The notes under the pieces are model-generated. The model had not been told where the DNA came from. It did not search any database and saw only the letters and a list, made by a program, of their open reading frames with translations. DNA of 64,000 bases, from contig JALMGJ010000006.1 of assembly GCA_023362775.1 (NCBI GenBank), forward strand, positions 3,012,001-3,076,000, written 5' to 3'. The translations under genes were made by a program, and so were the position numbers. Position 1 is the first letter of the stretch. The number at the start of each line of letters is the position of its first letter. The stretch comes from Charina bottae. Taxonomy: Eukaryota > Chordata > Lepidosauria > Squamata > Charinaidae. Shown here one piece after another: positions 40,351-52,300 of this stretch.

Positions 40351-43300
40351 ATCTGTGAATGACGGTGCTTTGAGGAGGCAAGCGGATGAGCCATTTTAAA
40401 GATTTGGGGCAGGGCTGTGGCTGTTTTGTCGCAGAAAGGAGCAGCCCCTAGCTGGTCTGGATTGTTCTCAGAAACCGAGGAGGGGTCACCCGTCGTTATG
40501 GTTAGTGCCTGGATAGGGGACCACCAGGAAATCCCAGGGTGTAGATAACGTAAGACGTTGCAAGCACACCCAGAAGAAGGCGATGGATCCCCACTTCCCT
40601 ATTGTTGGATAGGCCCATGCAGTTACTGAGAGCCCAGCTCCACTTGAGGAAGATTGTGCTTTTTTGCTTCTTCCGGGGCTTACTACGGGTGTGAAAATAA
40701 TAGGAAGTTATGCTTTCCGTTTTCAGCAGTTTGGGTCAGTGTTGGCTACAAGGGATTTTAAAAGGGGCCCCAGGAGTGCATGTGGCCTAGCCCTGGTTTA
40801 CTCAAGTTGCCCAGTTTTCTCAGTTTGCTCAAGAAGCTGGACTGAGAGATGATTTTGGCATCTCAGTCATTCAGGGTGCTGTGCGAGCTCAATCACTGTC
40901 AAGCAGAAGGGGGCGAAGATAAGCTTTTGGAGATTTGGCTAGACCAGGGCTTTCCAAAGTTTTCCCACGGCGACACACCAACCGCCGTTGGTGTGTCGCC
41001 GTTGGAAAACCCGGAAGTGCCGCCGTTGCGGCAGCGCGCAAAAACCCGGAAGCGCTGCTGCCGCTTTCGGGTTTTGCGCGCTGCAGTTGGTGTGTCGCCG
41101 CGGGAAAACCCGGAAGCGCTGATGATAATCAGCGCTTCCGGGTTGTGTGGCGACACACCAGACTGTGTGTGGGGACACACTTTTGTGTCGCGACACACAG
41201 TTTGGAAAGCTCTGGGCTAGACCTTCAGGTACATTTTTGTCAAAAGGCATTGTGCTTTGCCTAATGTATTTTATTAAGCTAGTTTAAGAATAACTTATGC
41301 TTGCGTTATTTATTATTCTCTTTCAAATCATTACTTTGTGTTTTGCGCGTGTTCAAACCCAGGTACTAGGGTTGTCGTAACAGAAGCGGCTATCCCACTT
41401 GATACCGAAAAGGTTATAAATAATAGAATGTTGATTAAGTCTCCAAAAGTCCATTGGAATGTGCAGGAGCCTGAGTTTTGGCAGTTCTGGAGGAAGGCTT
41501 GGATTCTCCAAGATGCTGCAGAGCAGACAAGTTCTTCTTTAGTGCAGTTAGCGGTTGCTATGAGGATCATATGTGGAAAAGTGACAGTGTGGCTTGAGGG
41601 TCCAGAGCAGTGCTTTCCAAAGTGCCGCCGTTGGCGACACACCAGCAGCAGCGTGCACGGCAGCGGTGGCGGCCTCTGCTAAAACTCGGAAGCGCTGATG
41701 GCGCGCCACCGCCGTGCACACCCCCACCGCCGCTTCCAGGTTGTGTTGCGGCACACCAAACTCTGTGTTGTGACACACTAAAGTGTGTGACACACAGTTT
41801 GGAAAGCTATGGTCCAGAGTGTTACAAACTCTTGATTATTTTACCTTGCTCTCCAGAACTTTTCTTCATATATAGATTTGTATGTGCTCAGTTTGTTCTC
41901 AGTGTTAAAGTAAGTAAGGTAAGGTTTCCCCTTCCAGTCGTATCCGGCTCTAGGGGGCGGCGCTCATCTCCGATTCTCGGCCGAGGGAGCCAGCCTTGTT
42001 CATAGACGCTTCCGTGGTCATGTGGCCAGCATGACAAAACGCCAAGGCGCACGGAACGCTATTACCTTCCCACCGGAGTGGTACCTATTTGTTTACTTGC
42101 ATTTTTACGTGCTTTTGAACTGCTAGGTTGGCAGGAGCTGGGCGAGAACGGGAGCTCGCCCCGTTACGCGGTGCTTCCGGGTCTCGACCTGCCATCCTTT
42201 CGCTCGGCAGTCGGTAGTCTTAACCGTGCCGCCCTCAGTGTTAAAGACCTGTTTTAATTAAGCTGCTAAACAGTGTTTGGGCAGGCCTATAAGGATATAC
42301 AGAGGGAATGTTCTATCTAAGATTAGTGTTCTCTGCTTGGGCTTGCTTCTTTCCTTCTCATGTAAATTGGATAGGTCTGGGACTCATATTCACAGCTAGT
42401 GGAAAGTGAAGAAAAGGAAGCCTTGAAAAGTAAAGTCTCTCTGTATGCTGTGCATTTTTTTAGACTTGATGAAATTTTCACCTTATCTCAGACTTACTCC
42501 AGCCTTGTCCAGTTATATTATTTTCACTTCTGTCTTTTGTTGAGATAATCAAGTAGCTTTCCAAAGGCCAATTACTGATAGGCTGAATTGGGACTATTCA
42601 TTTATATAGTTCACATTTTTTGCCACTTTTAGGGATAAGTTCTAAGTTTGGTCTAGTGGTTAAGGTGCTGGGCTAGAAACCAGGAGTCTGTGAGTTCCAG
42701 TCCTGCCTTAGGCACAAAAGCCGGCTGGGTGACCTTGGGCCAGTCACTCTCAGCCCTAGGAAGGAGCCAATGGCAAGCCAGGAGACTGAGAGTTCTAGTC
42801 CTGCCTTAGGCATGAAAGCCGGCTGGGTGACCTTGGGCCAGTCCCTGTCTCTCAGCCCTAGGAAGGAGCCAATGGCAAACCGGGAGCCTGAGAGTTCTAG
42901 TCCCGCCTTAGGTATGAAAGCCGGCTGGGTGACCTTGGGCCAGTCCTTGTCTCTCAGCCCTAGGAAGGAGCCAATGGCAAACCAGGAGACTCAGAGTTCT
43001 AGTCCCGCCTTAGGCACGAAAGCAGGCTGGGTGACCTTGGGCCAGTCCCCCTCTCTCAGCCCTAGGGAGGAGCCAATGGCAAGCCAGGAGACTGAGAGTT
43101 CTAGTCCCGCCTTAGGCATGAAAGCCGGCTGGGTGACCTTGGGCCAGTCCCTCCCTCTCAGCCCGACTCACCGGGTGGTTGTTGTGGGGAAAATAGGAGG
43201 AGGAAGGAGTATTAGGTATGTTCCCCGCCTTAAATTATTTGTAAAAATAATAAAGGGATAAAAAAAAATCATAGCTAGCAGGCTGAATGCTGTATTCCTG

Positions 43301-46300
43301 GACTCATGGCTCCTCCTCTTGTCATCCTGGTTCTTCTAGCCAGTTATCAATTAAAATCGTCCAGAGGTGCTTTCAGATGCAGCAGTACGTGGGTAGGCAG
43401 CCCCACCTGTTTTAGTTTGGACAAAAGATCCTTTACCTTTCTTTCTGATTTGGGGCTATAATGCTAAATCTTGAATGGCTAGACCTTACAGGTGTGTGGT
43501 ACATGAGGAACTAGCTGCAGTGAGCAGATTAGTCAAATTCCATAAATAATATTTTAATTTGCAATGAGTGAGGACTTTTCACCTCAGGGTAACATTCGGA
43601 GAACATGATATCCAAGTAGTTCATGTACTTTTCCTGTTCTTGATCCAAACTGCATAACCCAATTGTATAAACATGTTTATTAACATGTCCTGTTCTTGCC
43701 CCATTTTTAGAGCTGAGAGAGAGTGCAGAGTCACTCAGCTGGTTTGATGCCCAAGGCAGGACTAGAAACTCGTGGTCGCCTGGTTTCTAACCTGGTGCCT
43801 TTAACCACTACACCAAATTGACTTTCTTTTTGTGCATGTTCAGGATGAGCAAACCCTACCGCTCCAAAGACAGTAATGTTCTGGAGAATGTTCTTTTCTA
43901 CTGCTGCACCATGCTGATCTGGCTTTCCTGGAACAATAGATTTTGCACGTAGGGAGTCCATGCTAATGCGTAGGGCAGGGCTTTCCAAACTCTGTGTCGC
44001 CTGGGGGGCCCAAGTGTGTCGCGTGACAACCCGGAAGCACTGGCTGCGGTGCTTTTGGGTTGCCGTGCGGCGGCAGCGGCTGCTCCTTCGAAAGGGCAGG
44101 CTCCGGGGACCCTGAAAATGCCCTCCGTTCCGGCAGGGAGGCAAAAAGCCTTGCCGCACGTGCACGCTGCCAGGATTCCCGGCACAGCTGATCGGGGGCC
44201 AGGGTGGAAATTCTCCCCGCGGAACAGCTGAGCACCAGAAAGCTCGGCAACATGCGCGCACGCGCGGGGAGGCTTTTCGCCTCCCTGCCGGAACCGAGGG
44301 CATTTTCGGGGTCCCTGGAGCCTGCCCTTTTGAAGGAGCAGCCGCTGCCGCCGCGGCGCCAACCCGGAAGTACTGCTGCTGGCTTTTCCGGTTTTTGCGC
44401 CGCACTGGCCGTGGCGCTTCCGGGTTTTTGTGGGCCGGCCGTTGGTATGTTGCCAACGACAGAAGTTTGGAAAGCCCTGGCGTAGGGCTTGTCCCTAAGC
44501 AAATATGAGAAAGATTGCAGTTTTAGTTGTTTCTTTCTGGGCATATTTTATTTAATGTTTTATCATAGGTCAAAAAAGGATGCCCTAATTGGCTTAGAGC
44601 TAAGGTTATGGGTAGGATCAAGTGCAAGAAAGAAAAAGAAATCAGAAAAGGAGAATAAGTGGCAAAAAAGATAATTTTTTTAGTCTTTAGGCTTAATGAA
44701 ATACCAACTTTCAGGCAACCTAAAGTACTGCACGGGCAGAGCTAAACCAGATCTCCTAAACTGGGAAGCCCAGAATGTGGGTGCTGCCATGGTGAATGTT
44801 TTCTTCATCATCTCCAGTTGACTTCTGGTGGCAGAATGTGGAGAAGATCTACCATAATGACTGAAGGCACTTTTGTGATGGAGGATTCACATTTTTAAGT
44901 ATTAATATTTGGATTTGAAATTCTGGAAAATGTAAGGTATTGAAGCAAAGTGACAGTGAATAACTATTGTTTTAGTAAAAGGTTTTCTTGGAGTATCCTG
45001 AGAACTCGCTTCCGTTCAGAACATTGGTGACAGCAACAGAAACATTTTCCATAATGAGCGTGTCTGCTTCTGCTTCTTTCCACTGCCAGAATTGTTTACA
45101 TCTTTTGACTGATCTGTATAGGAAAAAATAACATTTTAATTCTTTTTTGCTATTTTAAAGCAGATACAAGCTAGTAGTAGTAGTTTCCTATGGATAATGC
45201 TGAGAACTGCAGCTTGTCCCTTCTAGAAATCATACAATGAACAAATATTTGTATCACACACACTTGGCTCACTTCATCCACATTTGAATTTACACCAACA
45301 GCAATGACATCCTGTGTGTGTTTACTCAGAAGCAAGCCAGCTGAACACCACCATGTAAATATGTATAAGATTGCAATACTTATATTTGGATAATTAATAC
45401 ATTTACTTGGCAGTAAATTCCCCTGAAGTTAACAGGCTTATTTCTGAATTTGCATACAAATATATATAATGTGTCATATGTCCAAAATATCTGTATTTGC
45501 AATCGTTCTGCCAAATGATCCATATTGCTGAAGTCTGGCAAGTCAAAACACTCTCGTGCTGGCTGTGGAATTCTGGGAGTCCACACATCTGAAAGTGGCC
45601 AAGGTTGAGAAACGCCAGTCTAAAGGCTTGTATTGTGCTGTGTAAACATGATTTTTTCTTTCTTTCTAGCAACTATGTTTTTTTTAAGTCAATGTTTTCT
45701 TGTATGGCAATGTATTGGGAATTTGTAAATCAGAAATATTAATCATTTAAAAAAAATGCTATGAAGGGAAGCAAAGTCCAAAAGAGGGCTTGGATTTTTT
45801 GATTACTCCGTGAACTTGCATAGACTGTGCATCTTAAACACCCCCAGCGGTTCCTTGCATCAGCTCATCTTTTATTTTTAAATTCTCTTCTTTATTTCGG
45901 TTGCTTGTTTCACTTCAAGCATTTATCTTTATAACTGCTGGTGAAAGAACTGCCTTTCATGATAGTCATTGTAATTCCATAAATGAGGGGAAACGGGTGA
46001 ATCTGGATAAGCAGGTGTGAAGTCAAGTACAGGGGAAACTTGGATTTAATTGGCCGATTTGGGGGAGGGATGTCCTTTAATTATTAATTATTAATATTAT
46101 TAGTATAAGTAATAATAATGGATATTCATTATTTATTTATCTATGGGATCATAAAGTATGTCGTCCACAGCAATATCATTATGCAAGTGAACGAAATGGT
46201 GTAAATGAATGGGAATTTCTTCTGTGAGGGAGGGTCCTCTGAACCTAGGTTCATTGTATAGTGGCAACCTCTGGTCACTGAAGTCTTTTAGAATACGTCT

Positions 46301-49300
46301 TGCGTCTTGCTTGAGGCTTTCTGCTGAAGAGAAAGCTGAGAATCCTGGGAATGTGTCCAGGTGTGTTGGAACTGATGCTCAGTACCTTTTGTTGCAGGAT
46401 GCTGAGGTTTTATCCATTGTGAAGTCTGCCCCACAGCCTTAGCGCTTCCTTTGCTGCATCACCCACCTTTGCCCAACTGGTTTTATCTCTTCTCTAAATT
46501 ACAAAAGGACTTTATTCCACTTTAGGCCACAGAGTCCCACCCGCCAGAAGTGGCCACCGCTGCGTGGCAGACAACGCCAATCTGTATGTGTTTGGAGGAT
46601 ATAATCCTGACTACGATGAATCTGGAGGGCCAGAGAATGAAGATTACCCGCTGTTCAGGGAACTCTGGCGATACAACTTTGCTACTGGCGCATGGCATCA
46701 AATGGGCACAGAGGGCTACATGCCTCGAGAGTTGGCATCCATGTCGCGTAAGTGCAAGCGGCTGAATTGCTTCAAGTTCAAAATTGATCTCGCCGTCTGT
46801 TCTTGCTTTGTATTCCCTTATCCTTTTGTTTTTTAATAATTTTATTATAGTGTGTCAGAGTAGCGCGGTTGGTGCAACCCAAGAGTGGTTCAGAACAAAT
46901 TTGCTTCGAGTCTGTGACTTCCAATATATACAGACTTTACTAAATACAAATATATATACACAGGCAAAATACCTTTTAACCAACTCTACACAGCAATACA
47001 CAATCCAGCAACTCCTACAACACCCAGCAATATGGATTCCTCCCAGCTGCCTTCTATCCATGTCACTTTGCGAAGTCATTCAGTGGTGATTGATTCAGGT
47101 GTCTGCAATCAGCTCTTCAGTTTCCTCAGAGCTAATTGTTCAGTGCGCTCAGCTGTGCTGCCTTCTTCACTGCAGCAAAATTCTTAATACAATGTCTGGG
47201 TATACCCTGACATAGTGTACTGCCCCATTTTGTTTAGCCTTATTGTACACTGCCCACAGTCTGGTGTCGGGTGGTGCCTAAATTGAATAAATTAAATTAA
47301 GCACAGAACCCAGCACGTTTCTCTATGCAAAAACTATATTAGAGTAAGATTAGATTGAGAATGATACTGTTACGTCAGGCTTATTGTTGCAACTCCTGTA
47401 TGTTTGATTACTTTCCTTTAGGTTTGAGCACATGCAGAAGCATGTGTGTTTTGGATTCAATCTCTTATTTAGAACTGTTACAGAGGGAAATAAAATAATG
47501 GCTGCTCGAATTATATCGCATCATATACCTTCTTTTTGGGAGAAAAAAACCCCCTGCATTTTGCCTGAATCCTGTGAACCTCTGAAGCATTATTTAAGGG
47601 GCAGCAAACTCTCCATGAAATTCTGATCTGCAGGAGAGAGAGGGTGTGTTTGGTTGTGGTTCAATGCTGTGGGTTTTTATTAAAAACTCAGTGACCTATA
47701 TCAGGTGGCAGCTCCTGGCTGACCTTATTTGGCCTTGGAAGGTAAGGGCTGGCCTGGTTGATATCTGGATGGGAGGCCATCAGGAAATCTCAGGGCTGTA
47801 AGCTAAACTGGGACCCATCCAAAATCCCAGATGAAGACAGTAGCTAACTAGTTCTGTTTTGCTGCCAGGAAAACTTCATGGATGTATTCTTGTAGTTAGC
47901 AGGAGCTGAGAGCTTGACTCAAGGAACTTTATTTTTAACTGATGGTGGGTGAGATTACATGTGTTCGTAGTTTTTTTTTTAATGTTTCGATGTCCGTTTG
48001 CATACAGTATTTACTTCTTTTGTTGCACATGACAATAATACCGCTCGAGGGTTCCTTTTCTGTTCCTTTATGGATTATTCCTCGTGTGCAGCCACTAAAT
48101 GTATTTGCAGTAGATCCACCTCCTCCTCGCTCCTCTTGTTCACCAAACCCGTCCTGTGTTTTCTTTTGCTGTTTCTCACCAGTCGTGTTGCATGGAAATA
48201 ACCTCTTGGTCTTTGGCGGAACTGGAATCCCATTTGGGGAGAGCAACGGGAACGATGTTCACGTCTGCAACGTGAAGTACAAGCGCTGGGCCCTGTTTAA
48301 TTGCCGAGGGAAGAAGCCGAACCGCATCTACGGGCAGGTACAGCTTTGCCCCGGGCTCGCAGCATTTCTTAGGCTCGCTTGGGAACCCTGTTGAACTTCC
48401 AGGGGACAGTCCTGCTTTGCTGGCATTTTTAATTCGGGTTTCACGCAGCCCCTCGGTTCTGAAAGCAGAACGCATGACGGTGCTCAGGACCCTCAGCCAA
48501 AAAGAAAAGATGTTTTCGATAGGCCCCAAGTGGAAGCCCGATATTCCGAAAGGTGCTGTGGCTTTTTTCTCCTTTGCCACTTGTGTTCAGTGGCGGTGCA
48601 GCCTTTTAGTCTGTGGTGAAGAGTTTGCCAGGGACTCCTTCCGATCCAACAGCTTTTCCTGCTGCACTGCTGCTGTTTTGCGCAGGTACTGTTCTCAGGA
48701 CTCTCGTCTCTTAGAACCGGTAGGGGCAATGGCAGAAGATTCTCTTCCTAGAAGCCTTGGTAACATGGCCTCTGGAAGTGGTAAATTTCAGCTCTTTGCT
48801 TGGAGCCCTTGGTCCATGCTCTGTAGCCATGTTCCTTATCCCATAGCATTGATGTCTAACATATCCGCCTCCCTCGAGAGATTCTAAGGCTGTGGTCCTA
48901 AATATATTTCCTAAGGAGCAAAGGCCATCGCACGGTAAGATGTCATTTAAGTGTAAAAGTCAGCCCTCATAGGAATAGTCTTAAGTCATCTACTAATATA
49001 CTAAACCAGCTAGGAGTATAAAAATGAGTAAGTAAATTACATCAGCAAGTTGCCCCATAAGCCTGTCAAATGAAGTGATGATAAAACGAATAGACCAAAG
49101 CAAGATGGAACAGAGAGGGAATTACTGGCCTTCATTACATTGCACGGAGTCCGTCAGGTCGTGTGTCTCTATTGTTAGGATCTTAAAAATAGTTGTTCAG
49201 TGAAGCAAAGTAGGCGGTAATGTTGAATGTGCCTGCTCAGCGTTTAAGAGAGTTGGATTAGGTGTGTTTTGGTGGATGGTTAGAAGAGAGCTTAAACAAG

Positions 49301-52300
49301 AGCGTGATTTTGGGGCACAGAGATTGCCAACGGATGGGTCAGTCTATCTCCAGCGCTGCTTTTGGCACTGATGCCTAGTGGCCAGGGTTGAGAAACGCCG
49401 GTCTAAAGGCTTGTATTGTGCTGTGTAAACATGTTTTGTTTTTTTCTTTTCTAGCAACTGTTTTTTTTTAAGTCAATGTTTTCTTGTATGGCAATGTATT
49501 GGGAATTTGTAAATCAGAAATATTAATCATTTTTTAAAAAATGCTATGAAGTGAAGCAAAGTCCAAAAGAGGGCTTGGATTTTTTGATTACTCTGTGATC
49601 TTGCATAGACTGTGCATCTTAAACACCCCCAGCGGTTCCTTGCATCAGCTCTGTAGCTTGAATCATGTCAACTGGATCTCTATTTTCTTAATGGAAACGT
49701 TTCGCTCCTTATCCAAGGGGCTTCTTCAGTCTGAGCAAAGTTCAGCAAAGACTGAAGAAGCCCCTTGGATAAGGAGCGAAACGTTTCCATTAAGAAAATA
49801 GAGATCCAGTTGACATGATTCAAGCTACAGACAATTCCACCTGGATGACTGAGAACCTTCATAGACATCTTGCATCTGCTCATCTTTTATTTTTAAATTC
49901 TCTTCTTTATTTCGGTTGCTTGTTTCACTTCAAGCATTTATCTTTATAACTGCTGGTGAAAGAATTGCCTTTCATGATAGTCATTGTAATTCCATAAATG
50001 AGGGGAAACGGGTGAATCTGGATAAGCAGGTGTGAAGTCAAGTACAGGGGAAACTTGGATTTAATTGGCCGATTTGGGGGAGGGATGTCCTTTAATTATT
50101 AATTATTAATATTATTAGTATAAGTAATAATAATGGATATTCATTATTTATTTATCTGTGGGATCATAAAGTATGTCGTCCACAGCAATATCATTATGCA
50201 AATGAACGAAATGGTGTAAATGAATGGGAATTTCTTCTGTGAGGGAGGGTCCTCTGAACCTAGGTTATCTCTGCTCTTTTGCAATGTTTAAGATCAAAGG
50301 GAAAGTCGTTGCTGCTTGATAGTTGAGCCTTATTAGCAGAGCAGGGACGGAGGGCATGAGCTGACTGCAGCCGTTTTGAAATTAGGCAGGTCTGGAAAGC
50401 TGAGGAATTCTTTGTGAGTTTCCAAGTATATTCGGAGAGAGGAAAAACCTTTGCCTTCAGACCTCAAATTGTACTCCCGCTGTGTTCTTTTCGGCTAGGA
50501 CAGAGATGACCGGCCCTCTCCAGTTTTTCAGATGGCCGTTTCTTCTTTTCTCTCCTGTCAGGCTATGGCCATTATAAACGGGTCCTTGTATGTATTCGGT
50601 GGAACAACTGGCTACATCTACAGCACAGACTTGCACAAGCTGGACCTGAACACCCGGGAATGGACACAGCTGAAGCCAAACAACCTGCACTGCGACATGC
50701 CAGAGGAGAGGTCAGCCGGGCCAAAGTCCGCGAACGCTCTTGCGCTCAAAACCAGATGGAAGCTGATCCGTCTTTCATACTTTGTCTGTACGGGTAGTCC
50801 TCGCTTACCAATAGTAATTGGGACCGGGAGCTGCATCACTAAGTGCCGCGAACGTAAGGTGCAATGTCACATGACCACACCAACTTACTGCGGCAGTCCT
50901 GGTTGCCGTTGTTAGGCAAATCCCGCGCGGTCGCAGCATCCCGAGGACCCGTTGTAAGTTCCCCTCATTCGGCGCCATCGTAACTTTGAGCGGTCGCTGA
51001 ACAAGTGGACGTTAAGCGAGGGCTACCTGTACAGGTGGCAGCGGTGGTGGTGGTGATATACGCGTATGTTTCATAATAGTACATTTTATTTAATTACTTG
51101 TTTTTGTATCCACCTTTATTTGTGCAACCTAAGGCAGTATACATAAAGCTCCTTCCTCCTATTTTCCCCACAGCTTTTGATAATGTTACAACCATTGGCT
51201 TCAAATATCATGCTGAGACTTGTGAAGTCTGGCTTAACGTTATGTGAATCCAACCGGCTGATGGCTTGCTGGGTCATGTGAACCAGTTATTATAGTTCAG
51301 TGTTTCTCAACCTTGGCAACGTTAAGATGTGTGGTCTTCAACTCCCAGAATTCCCCAGCCAGCAAAGCTGGCGGGGGGATTCTGGGAGTTGAAGACCACA
51401 CATCTTTAAAGTTGCCAAGGTTGAGAAACACTGTTATAGTTTATTCAACAGGCAGGATGGGGGAATTAGTAAGCTTCCCTTTGCCTCTTTCCCCACCTGT
51501 AACACGTAACTATGGGGCTTTTCTCACCCAGCCCACTCTGTCCCTTGTAGAGGCAAACCGCTTCTGCAGATAGGCTGGTTTGAGAAGCTGAAGAAACAGC
51601 AAGGTGACCCTTCTTCAAAAAACCTCACGGCGCACTGCTGAAACTGGTTACACCAGAGCTTTCCAAACTGTGTGTCGCGACACAAAAGTGTGTCGCCACA
51701 CACAGCGTGGTGTGTCGCCACACCACCCGGAAGCGGCGGCGTGCACGTGCATGGCGGCAGTGGCAGCCGCTGCCGCCGCCACCATGCGCGTGCCGCCGCA
51801 CGCCCCCCGCGCCGCCACCATGCACGCGCACACCGCCGCACGCCCCGCCGTGTACGTGCGGGCCCCCCGCGCCACTGCTGTGCGCTGCCGCCGCCGCCGC
51901 CACTGGTGTATCGCCAGCGGCAGAACTTTGGAAAGCCCTGGGTTACATGATTAAAAAACATGAGTGCGGTTATAAATATCTCTGGCTCTGTCCTTTCAGA
52001 TACAGACATGAAATTGCACATGACGGGCAGAGGATTTACATCTTGGGAGGTGGGACGTCTTGGACAGCCTATTCCTTGGACAAGGTAATTTGTTCAGGCC
52101 TTTTAGCAGCTTGATCTTTAACTGGTGAGCAGAGGAGGGCACTAGCTCCACAGAAAGAATAGTTGAGTAAGTGTAAGGCCGAGGGACCAGGTGCTCAACT
52201 GATCCAGTGAACGGGGCTGATGGGGGTTGAGGCAACTGCTAGCTATGTTGGGGTTGGGACTCCCAGAGTTCCCCATCAGCATAATGTTGGGGATCGTGGG

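Noticed and set aside
39681..40394. Overlapping frames on both strands of the KLHDC10 CpG island
   Set aside because: Stop-poor because of high G+C; only 39933-40071 matches KLHDC10.
40460..40560. 5S rRNA gene
   Set aside because: Only the 3' half resembles 5S rRNA, with many mismatches; a SINE or pseudogene fragment is more likely.
41338..41682. 114-aa frame in KLHDC10 intron 1 considered as an exon
   Set aside because: No similarity to KLHDC10 or another known protein, and its end runs into a hAT element.
42770..43261. 163-aa repetitive open frame
   Set aside because: Same SINE tandem repeat at a second locus.
44570..44665. Lys-rich stretch considered as the missing KLHDC10 exon 2
   Set aside because: It lacks the WDPVRRRF and SCPIIRIPNRF core and has no suitable phase-1 splice pair.
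49595..49883. Two frames on opposite strands sharing the same internal peptide
   Set aside because: The sharing is produced by a DNA palindrome, not by related genes.
51625..52114. His/Ala/Arg-rich frames near 51.6-52.1 kb
   Set aside because: They lie in the CpG-rich interior of a hAT element with target duplications.
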